From Prochlorococcus sp. AG-347-I21 (GTDB taxonomy: Bacteria; Cyanobacteriota; Cyanobacteriia; PCC-6307; Cyanobiaceae), in NCBI GenBank assembly GCA_003279055.1, contig QCBP01000002.1:1-64000 (forward strand): 64,000 nt of DNA, given 5' to 3'. How positions within the stretch are numbered: the stretch's first letter is position 1; each line of letters starts with the position of its first letter. Position numbers and translations under genes: made by a program. Under the pieces are notes generated by a model. That model was not told the origin of the DNA, made no database searches, and worked only from the letters and a program-made list of their open reading frames with translations. Shown piece after piece: positions 27,798-38,118 of the stretch.

Positions 27798-29042
27798 TTA
27801 AATATCTAATGAAGATGCAACAGTATTAACATCTTTGTCGCCTCTTCCAGAGCAATTGATAACTATATGAGTATCTTTTTCAAGAGTAGGGCATAATTTA
27901 TCTAACCAAGCAAAGGCATGGGAAGTTTCAAGTGCAGGTATAATTCCTTCTAGTTCACTAACAAGTTTCAAAGCGTCTAAAGCTTCTTGATCTGTGACTG
28001 ATCCATATTCTGCTCTGCCTATATCTTTTAAATGGCTATGTTCAGGTCCTACTCCAGGGTAATCTAAACCTGCACTAATTGAGTGAGCTTCTTGTACTTG
28101 ACCATTATCATCTTGCAAGAGAAGACTCATTGATCCATGCAAAATTCCAACTGACCCTTTAGTGATAGTTGCAGCATGTTTGTCAGTATCAACTCCGCTT
28201 CCTGCAGCTTCAACTCCAATAAGACGCACAGAAGTTTCCTTAACAAAAGGATGGAAAAGCCCCATTGCATTTGATCCCCCACCTACACAAGCAAGCAAAA
28301 TATCGGGAAAAGATCCAAATGATTCCAAACATTGTTTTTTAGTTTCTTCACCTATAACTGCATGAAAATCTCGCACAATCTTTGGGAAAGGGTGTGGGCC
28401 TGCAACAGATCCTAAAATGTAGTGTGTGGTTTCGACATTAGAAACCCAATCTCTAATGGCTTCACTAGTGGCATCCTTAAGTGTTGCAGTTCCAGAATTT
28501 ACAACTTTAACTTCAGCTCCTAGAAGTTTCATTCTGAAAACGTTAAGGGATTGCCTTTTTATATCTTCAGCACCCATGTAGATAATACATTTCAAGCCAA
28601 ATCTCGCACAAACAGTAGCAGTAGCAACTCCATGCTGACCTGCTCCAGTTTCTGCAATTATTCTTTTTTTGCCCATTCTTATTGCCAGTAAAGCTTGTCC
28701 GAGGGCATTATTAATTTTGTGAGCCCCAGTATGATTTAAATCTTCTCTTTTAAGCCATATTCTAGGAGTTGCTTGTTTAGTTTTGTAATGTTCAGTAAGT
28801 CTTTTAGCTTCATAAAGTGGTGTTTCTCTTCCTACATAAGTCTTAAGTAGATGATTTAATTCTTCTACAAAAAGTTTATCTTCCCATGCATTAGATGCAG
28901 CTATTTCAAGCTCAAAAAGAGCAGGCATTAGCGTTTCAGGAACATATTGACCACCATATTTTCCAAATCTCCCCTCTTTGGAGGGTTGATTTAAATCGTC
29001 ATTTTTATAGTTTTGATCTTTGCGAGAAAATGTACTTACCAC
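27798..29042 (-). CDS. trpB: Tryptophan synthase beta subunit
   Basis: PLP enzyme that joins indole and serine to make tryptophan. The Schiff-base lysine is K109 in [10 protein letters not shown]. The phosphate-binding glycine loop (GGGSNAMG) and the [10 protein letters not shown] segment are intact. The length is 414 aa, with about 20 extra polar residues at the N-terminus. The start is GTG at 29042. trpA is not adjacent in this window. Confidence 0.97.
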   Translation of the reverse strand: MVSTFSRKDQNYKNDDLNQPSKEGRFGKYGGQYVPETLMPALFELEIAASNAWEDKLFVEELNHLLKTYVGRETPLYEAKRLTEHYKTKQATPRIWLKREDLNHTGAHKINNALGQALLAIRMGKKRIIAETGAGQHGVATATVCARFGLKCIIYMGAEDIKRQSLNVFRMKLLGAEVKVVNSGTATLKDATSEAIRDWVSNVETTHYILGSVAGPHPFPKIVRDFHAVIGEETKKQCLESFGSFPDILLACVGGGSNAMGLFHPFVKETSVRLIGVEAAGSGVDTDKHAATITKGSVGILHGSMSLLLQDDNGQVQEAHSISAGLDYPGVGPEHSHLKDIGRAEYGSVTDQEALDALKLVSELEGIIPALETSHAFAWLDKLCPTLEKDTHIVINCSGRGDKDVNTVASSLDI

Positions 29043-29090
29043 TTTTTCTATAGAATAAGTATTAACTAACTATAGATTATATTGAAAATA

Positions 29091-29402
29091 ATGGGAAAAA
29101 AGAATTGGATCGAATTTGATAATCAAGAAAAACAATCTGAAGAAACAGCTAAGGTAGATACTTATAATAAAAGATCAAAAATAAATATTTCAAAACAAAA
29201 AAAAGGTAAAAAAGGAAAGACAGTAACTTTAATTAGAGGTTTAGGCACTGAGGATGAAATCTTATTAAAAGAATTACTAAAAAAAATTAAAGTTTTTTGT
29301 GGGACTGGAGGAACATTGATTGATAGAAATATCCAGTTACAGGGTGATATGGTATCGAAATCAATTGAGTTTCTTCGTAAAGAGGGATTTCATAATTTAT
29401 GA
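29091..29402 (+). CDS. SUI1/eIF1-like translation factor (YciH type)
   Basis: 103 aa. A lysine-rich N-terminus is followed by an SUI1 domain (about 40-103): KTVTLIRGLGT, then KIKVFCGTGGTL and IQLQGD, matching the eIF1 beta-alpha fold. Bacterial YciH proteins affect start-site selection under stress; the role in cyanobacteria is not settled. The ATG at 29091 is used; a TTG three codons upstream is possible. It is divergent from trpB (48-bp gap). Confidence 0.87.
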   Translation: MGKKNWIEFDNQEKQSEETAKVDTYNKRSKINISKQKKGKKGKTVTLIRGLGTEDEILLKELLKKIKVFCGTGGTLIDRNIQLQGDMVSKSIEFLRKEGFHNL

Positions 29403-29432
29403 AGCAAGGGTTAGGATAGGTTTTTAATTTTG

Positions 29433-30068
29433 ATGATGCAAAAAATGAAAGAACAAGAACAAACAAAGTCAACCAATATAAAGTGGCACAACTTAACTAT
29501 TGATAGAGAAAAGTTAGAGAAAATGAGAGGTCATAAAGGTATGGTTATCTGGTTCACAGGTTTATCTGGTTCTGGTAAAAGTACTTTGGCCAACGCTTTA
29601 AATGAGGTTTTACACTTAGATGGTTTTTCGACTTATGTGTTGGATGGAGATAATATTAGACACGGTTTATGTAAAGATCTTGGTTTTTCGGATGAAGATA
29701 GAGAAGAAAACATAAGAAGAATTGGCGAAGTTGCGAATTTATTTATGAATGCTGGGATAATAACTATTACAGCATTCGTTTCGCCATTTATTAGCGATAG
29801 AGATAAGGTGAGAAAAATTATTGGATCTAAGGATTTTATTGAAGTTTATTGTTCTGCTGATATCACAGTTTGCGAAAATAGGGATATTAAAGGTCTTTAT
29901 AAGAAAGCTCGTTTGGGTGAAATTAAGGAATTTACAGGTATTTCTAGTCCATATGAAGCTCCTCATAATCCTGAAATTGTTGTTGATACAGGTTCGTTAG
30001 ATTTAAATGATTCGGTTGAAAAAGTTATTAGCTACCTTAAAAAAGAAAACTTTCTTAACAAGGCCTAA
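29433..30068 (+). CDS. cysC: Adenylylsulfate (APS) kinase
   Basis: Phosphorylates APS to PAPS for sulfate assimilation or sulfation. The P-loop is GLSGSGKS (43-50). DGDNIRHGLCKDLGFS is the APS-binding block, and the lid segment near residue 150 keeps KARLGEIKEFTGI. The length, 211 aa, is standard. ATGs at 29433 and 29436 are both possible starts; a TTG precedes them. It lies 30 bp after the SUI1 gene and is convergent with purE. Confidence 0.94.
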   Translation: MMQKMKEQEQTKSTNIKWHNLTIDREKLEKMRGHKGMVIWFTGLSGSGKSTLANALNEVLHLDGFSTYVLDGDNIRHGLCKDLGFSDEDREENIRRIGEVANLFMNAGIITITAFVSPFISDRDKVRKIIGSKDFIEVYCSADITVCENRDIKGLYKKARLGEIKEFTGISSPYEAPHNPEIVVDTGSLDLNDSVEKVISYLKKENFLNKA

Positions 30069-30083
30069 TAGAAAAATATGAGT

Positions 30084-30620
30084 TCATTTATTTTGAAGAT
30101 AATTTTCAGGTCCAATAGTTGATAACTTATTATTTTTATTTCTTACCTGTTTATGTAGATTTTCTCTGAATTCTTTTAAGTTTTTCTTTATGGATTCATC
30201 AAATAAACTGATCATCTCTATTGCCAATAATCCAGCATTCTGTCCTCCATTAATTGCAACTGTTGCAACTGGAATTCCAGCGGGCATTTGAACGATTGAT
30301 AAAAGAGAGTCCATTCCTTTCAGTGTCTTACTCTCTACTGGTACTCCAATTACAGGAATGCAAGTTATGGATGCCAGCATTCCTGGAAGATGAGCAGCAC
30401 CCCCAGCACCGGCAATTATTACTTTTATGTTTTCTGATTCTGCATTTTTTGCATATTCCATCATTTCAATAGGTGTTCGATGAGCAGAAAGTATACAAAC
30501 TTCAGTTTTTATTCTAAATTCTCTTAAAATATCAATGGCAGGTTTCAATGTATTTAGATCTGAATCACTACCCATTACGACAGCAATTTTATAAATTTCT
30601 TTAGAATTCAATTCTGACAA
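30084..30620 (-). CDS. purE: N5-carboxyaminoimidazole ribonucleotide mutase
   Basis: Catalytic PurE of purine synthesis, converting N5-CAIR to CAIR. Conserved blocks are VVMGSDSDL (about 14-22), the SAHRTP loop (about 45-50) with the catalytic histidine, and AGGAAHLPGM. The length is 178 aa. The start is TTG at 30620. The C-terminal ~20 residues are polar and not conserved. purK is not nearby. Confidence 0.95.
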   Translation of the reverse strand: MSELNSKEIYKIAVVMGSDSDLNTLKPAIDILREFRIKTEVCILSAHRTPIEMMEYAKNAESENIKVIIAGAGGAAHLPGMLASITCIPVIGVPVESKTLKGMDSLLSIVQMPAGIPVATVAINGGQNAGLLAIEMISLFDESIKKNLKEFRENLHKQVRNKNNKLSTIGPENYLQNK

Positions 30621-30641
30621 AATAACAAATCAATTCTTTCC

Positions 30642-30647
30642 TATAAT
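30642..30647 (+). promoter_or_regulatory. -10 element of chlM
   Basis: A consensus TATAAT lies 62 bp before the chlM ATG, giving a leader of roughly 55 nt. No good -35 is seen at 17 bp. The leader then holds the 8-bp palindrome TGGCGCCA (30663-30670) and the inverted repeat described next. Confidence 0.45.
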
Positions 30648-30679
30648 GGCGTGCAATTAATTTGGCGCCAGTTAGTTAG

Positions 30680-30702
30680 TATGAAAAGAATAAATTTTCA
30701 TA
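30680..30702 (+). promoter_or_regulatory. Inverted repeat in the chlM leader
   Basis: TATGAAAA (30680-30687) and TTTTCATA (30695-30702) form a perfect 8-bp inverted repeat with a 7-nt spacer, ending 7 bp before the chlM ATG where a ribosome site would sit. A 10-codon ORF (ATG at 30681, TGA at 30711-30713) reads through it and overlaps the chlM ATG as ATGA. Candidate operator or translational control element. Confidence 0.42.
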
Positions 30703-30709
30703 GAATATT

Positions 30710-31411
30710 ATGACGTCAAATAAGATTATCGAAAAAGGGGAAGTCAGGGAGTATTTTAATGGTACTGGCTTTGAGAGATGGAATAAAATTTATAGCAAAT
30801 CGGATGAAATTAATACAGTTCAGAAAAATATTAGGAAAGGACATCAAAAAACTGTAGATGATGTAGTCTCATACATCAAAAATTATCCTGCACTAACAAA
30901 AAAAAGTTATTGTGATGCAGGCTGTGGTGTAGGAAGTCTCTCCATACCTTTACTAAGACTCGGTATAAAAGAACTACAGATGAGCGATATTTCTTCTGAA
31001 ATGATTAAAGAAACAAAAAAACGCATTCATGAATTAGGTTTGAATCAAGGTCAAATAAAATATGAAGTCTGTGATCTGGAAAAATTAAAAGGATTATTTG
31101 ATGTTGTAGTTTGTTTGGATGTATTTATTCATTATCCTCAACCGGTCGCAGAAGAAATGGTTCAACATCTATGCGATTTAAGCAAAGAAAAACTAATCGT
31201 TAGCTTTGCTCCTTATACCCCAGTTCTTGCTGTTCTAAAAAATATTGGAAAATTATTTCCTGGGCCAAGTAAAACTACAAGAGCATATACATTGAAAGAA
31301 AAGGGTATTATTAATGCTGCTAAAGAAAGAGGATTTAAAGTTGTTAAAAAGAAATTAAATCAAGCTCCTTTTTATTTTTCAAAACTAATTGAATTCGAAA
31401 AAATTAAATAA
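30710..31411 (+). CDS. chlM: Mg-protoporphyrin IX methyltransferase
   Basis: SAM-dependent enzyme that methylates the C13 propionate of Mg-protoporphyrin IX in (bacterio)chlorophyll synthesis. Class I methyltransferase motif I is DAGCGVGS (69-76), with the next acidic strand end in MSDIS. The N-terminal VREYFNGTGFERWNKIYS segment is typical of ChlM. The length of 233 aa is normal. It is convergent with the response regulator gene with a 1-bp gap. Confidence 0.95.
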   Translation: MTSNKIIEKGEVREYFNGTGFERWNKIYSKSDEINTVQKNIRKGHQKTVDDVVSYIKNYPALTKKSYCDAGCGVGSLSIPLLRLGIKELQMSDISSEMIKETKKRIHELGLNQGQIKYEVCDLEKLKGLFDVVVCLDVFIHYPQPVAEEMVQHLCDLSKEKLIVSFAPYTPVLAVLKNIGKLFPGPSKTTRAYTLKEKGIINAAKERGFKVVKKKLNQAPFYFSKLIEFEKIK

Positions 31412-31412
31412 T

Positions 31413-32141
31413 TTATTTTACTAAATGATTTTCAAGTGCATAACGAACTAATTCTGTTCGGCTAGATGTACCTGTTTTGATAAAAAGTCTACTTACATAT
31501 TTTTCAACATTTCTAATAGATGTTTCAAGCTGTCTGGCAATTTCTTTGTTCATCAGTCCCTCTGCTACTAGTTGAAGCACACTTGCTTCTCGAGGAGTAA
31601 AACTAGGAAGATTTATTTTATTTTCTGGATTAGTCTGGTTTTGGTCTGTGAGCATAGATTTTATTTCAGTAAGTTGTTTTGCCATTGTGCTTACGTCAAT
31701 ATCTGCGAATCGTGCCGCTTCTTTTAATAATCGTTCTTGTCTGTTGATTACATTTTTAACTCTTGCAGCTAATTCATCGGGATCGAAAGGTTTGGAAATA
31801 TAATCATCAACTCCTGCAAGATAACCTTCAGTTCTGTCTAGTGTCATTCCTTTTGCAGTTAGAAAAATAACTGGAGTTCCTCCTAATTTTTCATCTTCTC
31901 TAATTTTTTTTAATAAAGCATAACCGTTGGCTCGGGGCATCATAACATCGCTAATTATCAAATCCGGGAAAATTGTTTGAGCTTTTTCCCAACCATCCTC
32001 TCCATCAACTGCAATAAATATTTCAAAGCCTTCATCTTCTAAAAAAGTTTTAACAGCTGTTCTTAAACCAGGCTCATCATCAACTAATAAAATTCTTGAT
32101 TTTCTTACCGGTTCATTATTTATTTGATTAATTTCATTCAT
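31413..32141 (-). CDS. NarL/LuxR-type response regulator (Ycf29-like)
   Basis: Two-domain regulator. The receiver at about 15-135 has acidic D21/D22, phosphoacceptor D65 (IISDVMMP) and K117 (YISKPF). A LuxR helix-turn-helix follows at about 178-240 (FTPREASVLQLVAEGLMNKEIA). A coil-like linker of ~40 residues joins them. Ycf29-type regulators of this architecture are kept in cyanobacteria and some plastids; the kinase and targets are unclear. No kinase gene is in this window. Confidence 0.85.
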   Translation of the reverse strand: MNEINQINNEPVRKSRILLVDDEPGLRTAVKTFLEDEGFEIFIAVDGEDGWEKAQTIFPDLIISDVMMPRANGYALLKKIREDEKLGGTPVIFLTAKGMTLDRTEGYLAGVDDYISKPFDPDELAARVKNVINRQERLLKEAARFADIDVSTMAKQLTEIKSMLTDQNQTNPENKINLPSFTPREASVLQLVAEGLMNKEIARQLETSIRNVEKYVSRLFIKTGTSSRTELVRYALENHLVK

Positions 32142-32200
32142 TTTTTTAATTCTTTAATTTGATTTTCTAGTAATAAACAGAATTTTATATACTAAACATA

Positions 32201-33346
32201 ATGCTATCAACTCCCATACTACTAGACTATCAATCTTCGACTCCTTGCTCTAAAGATGTCGTTGATTCTATGAAACCTTTTTGGATTGAGATATTTTCTA
32301 ACCCTGCAAGCAAAACTAATTTGGCGGGGATTAACGCAAGCGCTATATTGGAAGCCTCTAGAGAAAAAATAGAACAAAGTTTATTTCTTAAGAATAAAAA
32401 AGTTATTTTTACAAGTGGGGCAACTGAATCTAATAACTTAGCCTTATTAGGTTTTGCTAGAAATTTCTATAAAAAAACAGGACATTATGGACATATTATT
32501 ACCTTAAAAACGGAGCACAAAGCTGTTTTGGAGCCATTAAACCAACTAAAAAAAGAGGGATTTATGGTTACAGAAATTAATCCTGAGAAAGATGGCTTAA
32601 TTTCAGAAGAACAATTCAAAAAAAATATAAGAGAAGATACATTTCTGGTTAGTGTCATGTTGGCAAATAACGAAATAGGAGTTATTCAGCCCATAGAAAA
32701 TATTTCCAAGATATGTAAATCGAGAGGAATAATATTTCACTCAGATTTTGCACAATGTTTAGGTTATATGGCGTTAGATAATCTTTTATCAGATGTAAAC
32801 ATGATAACGATGAGTTCTCATAAAATATATGGTCCTAAAGGGATAGGACTTCTTTTGATTGATGAAGAAATTAATCTTGAGCCTTTAATTGTTGGAGGAG
32901 GACAGGAATATGGTCTTAGGTCTGGCACATTACCTCTTCCTTTAGTAGTTGGCTTTGCTAAAGCAATAGAGATAGCAGTTATTAATCAAAAAAATAATGC
33001 TGAGAAATTACTTTTTTATAGAAATAACCTTTTAGAGGGGTTGTTAAAAAATAATTCTGGTTTATTAATTAATGGCTCTATAAAAAAAAGATTACCTCAC
33101 AATTTAAATTTGACTGTATTGGATTTAAACGGAGCAAAGTTTCATAAACTTTTAAAATCTAAAATAATTTGTTCTACTGGATCTGCATGTAGTAATGGCG
33201 AACCATCTCATGTTTTACTAGCCTTAGGTAGATCTATTAAAGAAGCAGAATCTTCAATAAGGTTAAGTATTGGATTAAGTACTAATTCAAAAGATATAAA
33301 ACAAGCCATTCATATTCTTACAGATACGATCAGATCATTACGATAG
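32201..33346 (+). CDS. iscS: Cysteine desulfurase (NifS/IscS-like)
   Basis: PLP enzyme that takes sulfur from cysteine for Fe-S clusters and thiolation. The PLP lysine is K208 (MSSHKIYGPKG). The mobile sulfur-carrying loop is STGSACSN, with catalytic C330. Other family blocks are SGATESNNLA and SDFAQ. The loop fits the group I (NifS/IscS) class, not SufS. No iscU or iscR is adjacent. It is divergent from the response regulator (59 bp). Confidence 0.9.
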   Translation: MLSTPILLDYQSSTPCSKDVVDSMKPFWIEIFSNPASKTNLAGINASAILEASREKIEQSLFLKNKKVIFTSGATESNNLALLGFARNFYKKTGHYGHIITLKTEHKAVLEPLNQLKKEGFMVTEINPEKDGLISEEQFKKNIREDTFLVSVMLANNEIGVIQPIENISKICKSRGIIFHSDFAQCLGYMALDNLLSDVNMITMSSHKIYGPKGIGLLLIDEEINLEPLIVGGGQEYGLRSGTLPLPLVVGFAKAIEIAVINQKNNAEKLLFYRNNLLEGLLKNNSGLLINGSIKKRLPHNLNLTVLDLNGAKFHKLLKSKIICSTGSACSNGEPSHVLLALGRSIKEAESSIRLSIGLSTNSKDIKQAIHILTDTIRSLR

Positions 33347-33359
33347 AAATTATTGGCTT

Positions 33360-34262
33360 TTAATTTAATTGAGCAATTCTTAATTTTCCACTTCTAGCTC
33401 TTTTATTTAGTTCGACTTCTTGTTCGGAAGGAGTTATTGGCTTTTTTGTCAGGTTTTTTAGTCTTTGATCATTCTTAAAACAACTTTTAACTAACCTATC
33501 CTCAAGGGAATGAAAACTAATAATAGAAATAATACCCCCTGGCAAAAGCCATTCAGGTACAACTTGCAAAAATTTTTCTAATACTTCAATTTCTTTATTA
33601 ACAGCAATTCTTAATGCTTGGAATGTTCTTGTTGCTGGATGTATTTTTTTATATCTTTGTTTTGGTGGGAAGCAGCCTGCAATAGAATAAGCTAACTCTT
33701 TTGTCCCAGAATATTTCCCATTTTCCTTCAAATCTAATTTTATTTTCCTAGCAATCTTTCTTGATAATCTCTCATCTCCATATTTATAGATTAGATTAGC
33801 TAAATCTTTTTCATTCAAAGCCTCAATTAATTTCTCTGCATCAACATCAAGAAAAGGATTCATGCGCATATCAAGAGGACCATCTTTTTGGAAACTAAAT
33901 CCTCTTTTAGGGTCATCAATCTGGTTACTATTTACTCCAAGATCTGCAATCACAAAAGAAACTTTTTCTTTTGGTACAAAATCCGCAAAATTTGAAGCCC
34001 TTATATCAATCCTACTTTTAAACTCATCAAGTTTTTTTGATGCTGATTTTCTTGCGAATGGATCTTGATCAAGTCCAATTATATTTAAATCCGAATATTT
34101 TCTCAATAAATGATAAGAGTGTCCCCCTCCGCCTAAAGTTGCGTCTATTCCCTTAAGTTGATTGTTATGTATAAGTGGGTAATGCTCTAATGAGGCCATA
34201 ATCTCATCTGTCATAACTGATTGATGATTGAAAAAAGATGAATCAGATAGGTCAGTTTGCAT
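33360..34262 (-). CDS. rsmH: 16S rRNA (cytosine1402-N4)-methyltransferase
   Basis: RsmH (MraW) methylates C1402 in the decoding centre. The N-terminal HQSVMTDEI and GIDATLGGGGHS blocks are diagnostic, followed by GLDQDP. The C-terminal ISFHSLEDRLVK segment is conserved. The length is 300 aa. Here it is not in a mra/dcw cluster but back to back with ndhH (38-bp gap), as expected in cyanobacteria where that cluster is dispersed. Confidence 0.96.
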   Translation of the reverse strand: MQTDLSDSSFFNHQSVMTDEIMASLEHYPLIHNNQLKGIDATLGGGGHSYHLLRKYSDLNIIGLDQDPFARKSASKKLDEFKSRIDIRASNFADFVPKEKVSFVIADLGVNSNQIDDPKRGFSFQKDGPLDMRMNPFLDVDAEKLIEALNEKDLANLIYKYGDERLSRKIARKIKLDLKENGKYSGTKELAYSIAGCFPPKQRYKKIHPATRTFQALRIAVNKEIEVLEKFLQVVPEWLLPGGIISIISFHSLEDRLVKSCFKNDQRLKNLTKKPITPSEQEVELNKRARSGKLRIAQLN

Positions 34263-34300
34263 AACTTTCGACTAAGATTTATTTAGAAGTTAAATTTCGA

Positions 34301-35488
34301 ATGGCTCAGCTAGAGACTAGAACAGAACCAATGGTGGTCAATTTTGGCCCTCACCATCCCTCAATGCATGGGGTATTAAGGTTAGTTGTAACTCTTGATG
34401 GTGAGAATGTCATTGATTGTGAGCCAGTAATTGGATATTTACATAGAGGAATGGAAAAGATAGCTGAAAATAGAACAAATGTAATGTATGTCCCTTATGT
34501 AAGCAGAATGGATTATGCAGCAGGAATGTTTTATGAAGCTATTGTAGTAAATGCTCCTGAAAGATTAGCTAATATTCCAGTTCCCAAAAGAGCTAGTTAC
34601 ATCAGAGTTCTTATGCTCGAACTTAATCGTATTGCTAATCATCTTTTATGGCTTGGTCCCTTTTTAGCAGACGTAGGAGCTCAAACTCCATTTTTCTATA
34701 TTTTTAGAGAAAGAGAGATGATCTATGATCTCTGGGAAGCTGCTACTGGACAAAGGCTAATAAATAATAATTTCTTTAGGATAGGCGGTGTCGCATGTGA
34801 TCTCCCATACGGATGGTTAGAAAAATGTATAGACTTTTGCGATTGGTTCGGACCTAAGATAGATGAATACGAAAAATTAATCACAAATAATCCAATTTTT
34901 AGAAAAAGAATTGAAGGTCTAGGAACAATACAAAGAGACCAGGCAATTAATTGGTCTTTGTCTGGCCCAATGCTTAGAGCTTCTGGAGTTTCCTGGGATT
35001 TAAGGAAAGTCGATAGTTATGAATGTTATGACGATTTTGATTGGCAGATTGCTTCAGAAAAAGAAGGAGATTGTTATGCGAGATATCGAGTAAGAGTTGA
35101 AGAGATGAGACAATCACTAAGCATCATTCGCCAAGCCTGCAAAATGATTCCAGGAGGTCCAACAGAAAATTTAGAAGCTCAAAGAATGGCGACTGAAGAC
35201 AAGAAAAGTGAAATATTTGGTATTGACTATCAATATGTAGCTAAGAAGGTTGCTCCAACTTTTAAAATTCCTAACGGAGAATTATATACAAGATTAGAGT
35301 CCGGCAAAGGAGAAATAGGTGTATTTATTCAAGGAAATAATGAAGTTACTCCATGGAGATTTAAAATCAGAGCGGCTGATTTAAATAATCTGCAAATATT
35401 GCCTCATATTCTTAAAGGTGCCAAAATCGCTGATATTATGGCAATCCTTGGTTCAATAGATGTCATTATGGGATCTGTTGATAGATAA
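34301..35488 (+). CDS. ndhH: NAD(P)H-quinone oxidoreductase subunit H (49-kDa type)
   Basis: NuoD-type subunit at the quinone pocket of NDH-1. It starts with the family phrase [14 protein letters not shown], whose histidines face the quinone, and has [13 protein letters not shown] and the C-terminal IMGSVDR end. The length, 395 aa, is normal. Alone among the ndh genes here it is followed, after 9 bp, by a phylloquinone-pathway gene. Confidence 0.97.
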
Positions 35489-35497
35489 TTGCTTTAA

Positions 35498-35950
<453 letters not shown>

Positions 35951-35953
35951 TTA

Positions 35954-37168
35954 TTATTTTTTAAATTTATAGTTTATTTTTTCTGTACTGGTATTTTTAT
36001 TTTTAACAACCCACTTTTCAGGTTTTTGATGTTTAGGCCAACTTTGAGAAAATTTTTTTAATAAATTTAATGAATTTTCAATATTTTCATGATTTGTATG
36101 TTCTTTATATTCAACAATTATTTTAATTTTATTTCCCCATAATTTGTCCGATACTTTTGAAATATTGAATTTATTAATTGGGATATTTTCTTTGATAATA
36201 AAATCATTTAATCTAGATTCAATTACTTTTGGAAAAACGATTTCTCCTCCTGAATTAAAAGCGTTATCACTTCTTCCAAGAAAGTTTAAATATAAAGAAT
36301 TATTGATCTGATTAATTTCACCTAAATCACCGGTTTGCCACCACCCATTTTTATTTTTGAAATTTTCAGTTTTTGAAGAGTCTATTATTTCGATTCCAAT
36401 TCTGGCTGATTTTATCTCGATTAATCCTTTTGCATTAATTCTTATTTTTGTATCTGGTAGTATTTCTCCAACATTTTTTAAACCCATTAAGAATTCTTTT
36501 GGTTTTAAACTCGTAACCATTGCTGCTGTTTCAGTTGAGCCGTAACAAGGTGCTAATTTTATTTTTTCTTTTATACATTGTTTTGTAGTTTCGTCTGAAA
36601 TTGAAGCTCCACCTACCCAAATTAAATCAAAAATTTTCAGCCAACTAATTCCATCTTTTTGAGCTAAAAGTCTTTTTAATTGGGTAGGTACTAATGACGT
36701 AATCAAGTGTTTTTTGTTTTTTTTAGATTTAATTGTGAAAAGTAAAAGTTCTCGAGTTTTTTTTAATAAATTCGGAGAAATATTAATACAAGCACATCCC
36801 CAGGATTGACTTCTAAAAATTGGCATTAATCCACTTATATGATTCAGGGGTAAAGTATTTAAAATTAAGCAGTTTTGCAATTCAAATCCTTGCTCTATTA
36901 GCCATTGACCTGATGTAGCTGCAGATAATTTAAGATTCTCTAAATGGTGAAAACATTTTCTCGGTTTTCCAGAACTACCACTACTGTTTAAAATAATTGC
37001 TGGCCCATTTTTAGTAATTGAATTTAATAAATCTTTGTCTTCATAAAATTTGTTTTTTACATAAATAATTTTATTCTCTCTAATTTTTTCAATAATTTTC
37101 TCTACAGATTTAGTTTCGTTATTTTCAACTTCAATAGTATGAATTTTATTTTTCATAGTTGATTCCAT
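35954..37168 (-). CDS. menE: 2-succinylbenzoate-CoA ligase
   Basis: Adenylating enzyme that activates o-succinylbenzoate with CoA. ANL-family motifs are the P-loop-like SSGSSGKPRKC (about 80-90), YGSTETAAMV and WQTGDLGE; the C-terminal lysine region is diverged. At 404 aa it is shorter than many MenE (about 450-490). Its start overlaps the end of menC by 16 bp, implying one operon menA-menC-menE. An alternative ATG four codons in would reduce the overlap. Confidence 0.88.
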   Translation of the reverse strand: MESTMKNKIHTIEVENNETKSVEKIIEKIRENKIIYVKNKFYEDKDLLNSITKNGPAIILNSSGSSGKPRKCFHHLENLKLSAATSGQWLIEQGFELQNCLILNTLPLNHISGLMPIFRSQSWGCACINISPNLLKKTRELLLFTIKSKKNKKHLITSLVPTQLKRLLAQKDGISWLKIFDLIWVGGASISDETTKQCIKEKIKLAPCYGSTETAAMVTSLKPKEFLMGLKNVGEILPDTKIRINAKGLIEIKSARIGIEIIDSSKTENFKNKNGWWQTGDLGEINQINNSLYLNFLGRSDNAFNSGGEIVFPKVIESRLNDFIIKENIPINKFNISKVSDKLWGNKIKIIVEYKEHTNHENIENSLNLLKKFSQSWPKHQKPEKWVVKNKNTSTEKINYKFKK

Positions 37169-38118
37169 ATCTTTTTTGCTTCATTTAAAAATAGAAAAGA
37201 ATTAGGGAATTTATTCATTGCTAAACCAGGAACTTTTGGAGTTGGTCCTTTTAATTGTAGAGACGACAAATGATAAAGCCATCTCTTCCCTATACCAGTT
37301 TCAAATGAGGTACTTATAGATATTAAAGCTTTTTTATTTTCTAATTCTCTTAAAAGCTTTACTGGATTATTTTCTTGAGAAGGCCTTCTAATTTGCCAAC
37401 CTTCCCACTCATCAATCAAATTTGGAAATTTTAAAAGTGATTCGTCTAAGGCTATAGGGATTTTTTTGTTGAGTTCTGTCAGTCCATCAATATCATCAAC
37501 ACAGAGAGGTTGTTCTAACCAATCTATATTTTTATTATCTTTCAAAATATCAGCCCATCTATTAGCTATCTCTCTTCCCCAAGAACCATTAGCATCTATT
37601 CTTAACTTAATATTATTGCCTATTTGGCTTAAAATTTCTTCTAAACTTGCTTCTTCCTCATGATTATTTTTTAATGCTACTTTCCATTTTATGGTTAATG
37701 ATTTTCCAATATTAGATTGTCTTTTTTTAATTTCATTTAGATCTGAAACTACATTTTCATGATTTAACAATATGGCTGTTTTATCAATTTCATCAAAGTA
37801 GTAGTTTTCTTTAAACATTATTTTTCCATTTATTTCGGCTAATGCAGAATTTATTGCAGATTGAATGCATGGGTGAAAAATATTTATTTGCTCAGATAAA
37901 TTAAATACTTCTAAATACGAAGGGATCATATCTAGTTGTTTCGCACACTTTTTTAAGTCTTCTTTATGAAGCGGTGAAACTTCTCCAAACCCTATTTTTT
38001 TATCATTACTTATTAATTTAATTATCCAACCAGATTTTGTGTGGTAATTGGTTTTAGAATTTTCTACTTTGGCGGATAACTTAAAGCTATAAGATTTTTT
38101 TTGAAATATTAAGTTCAT
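37153..38118 (-). CDS. menC: o-Succinylbenzoate synthase
   Basis: Enolase-superfamily enzyme that dehydrates SHCHC to o-succinylbenzoate. The superfamily residues are visible in order: the KxK-type lysine in LTIKWK, D in LRIDANGSW, E in WLEQPL, D in IALDES, and the C-terminal lysine replaced by the usual SFETGIG neighbourhood. The length is 321 aa. It overlaps menA by 4 bp (ATGA) and menE by 16 bp. Confidence 0.9.
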   Translation of the reverse strand: MNLIFQKKSYSFKLSAKVENSKTNYHTKSGWIIKLISNDKKIGFGEVSPLHKEDLKKCAKQLDMIPSYLEVFNLSEQINIFHPCIQSAINSALAEINGKIMFKENYYFDEIDKTAILLNHENVVSDLNEIKKRQSNIGKSLTIKWKVALKNNHEEEASLEEILSQIGNNIKLRIDANGSWGREIANRWADILKDNKNIDWLEQPLCVDDIDGLTELNKKIPIALDESLLKFPNLIDEWEGWQIRRPSQENNPVKLLRELENKKALISISTSFETGIGKRWLYHLSSLQLKGPTPKVPGLAMNKFPNSFLFLNEAKKIWNQL

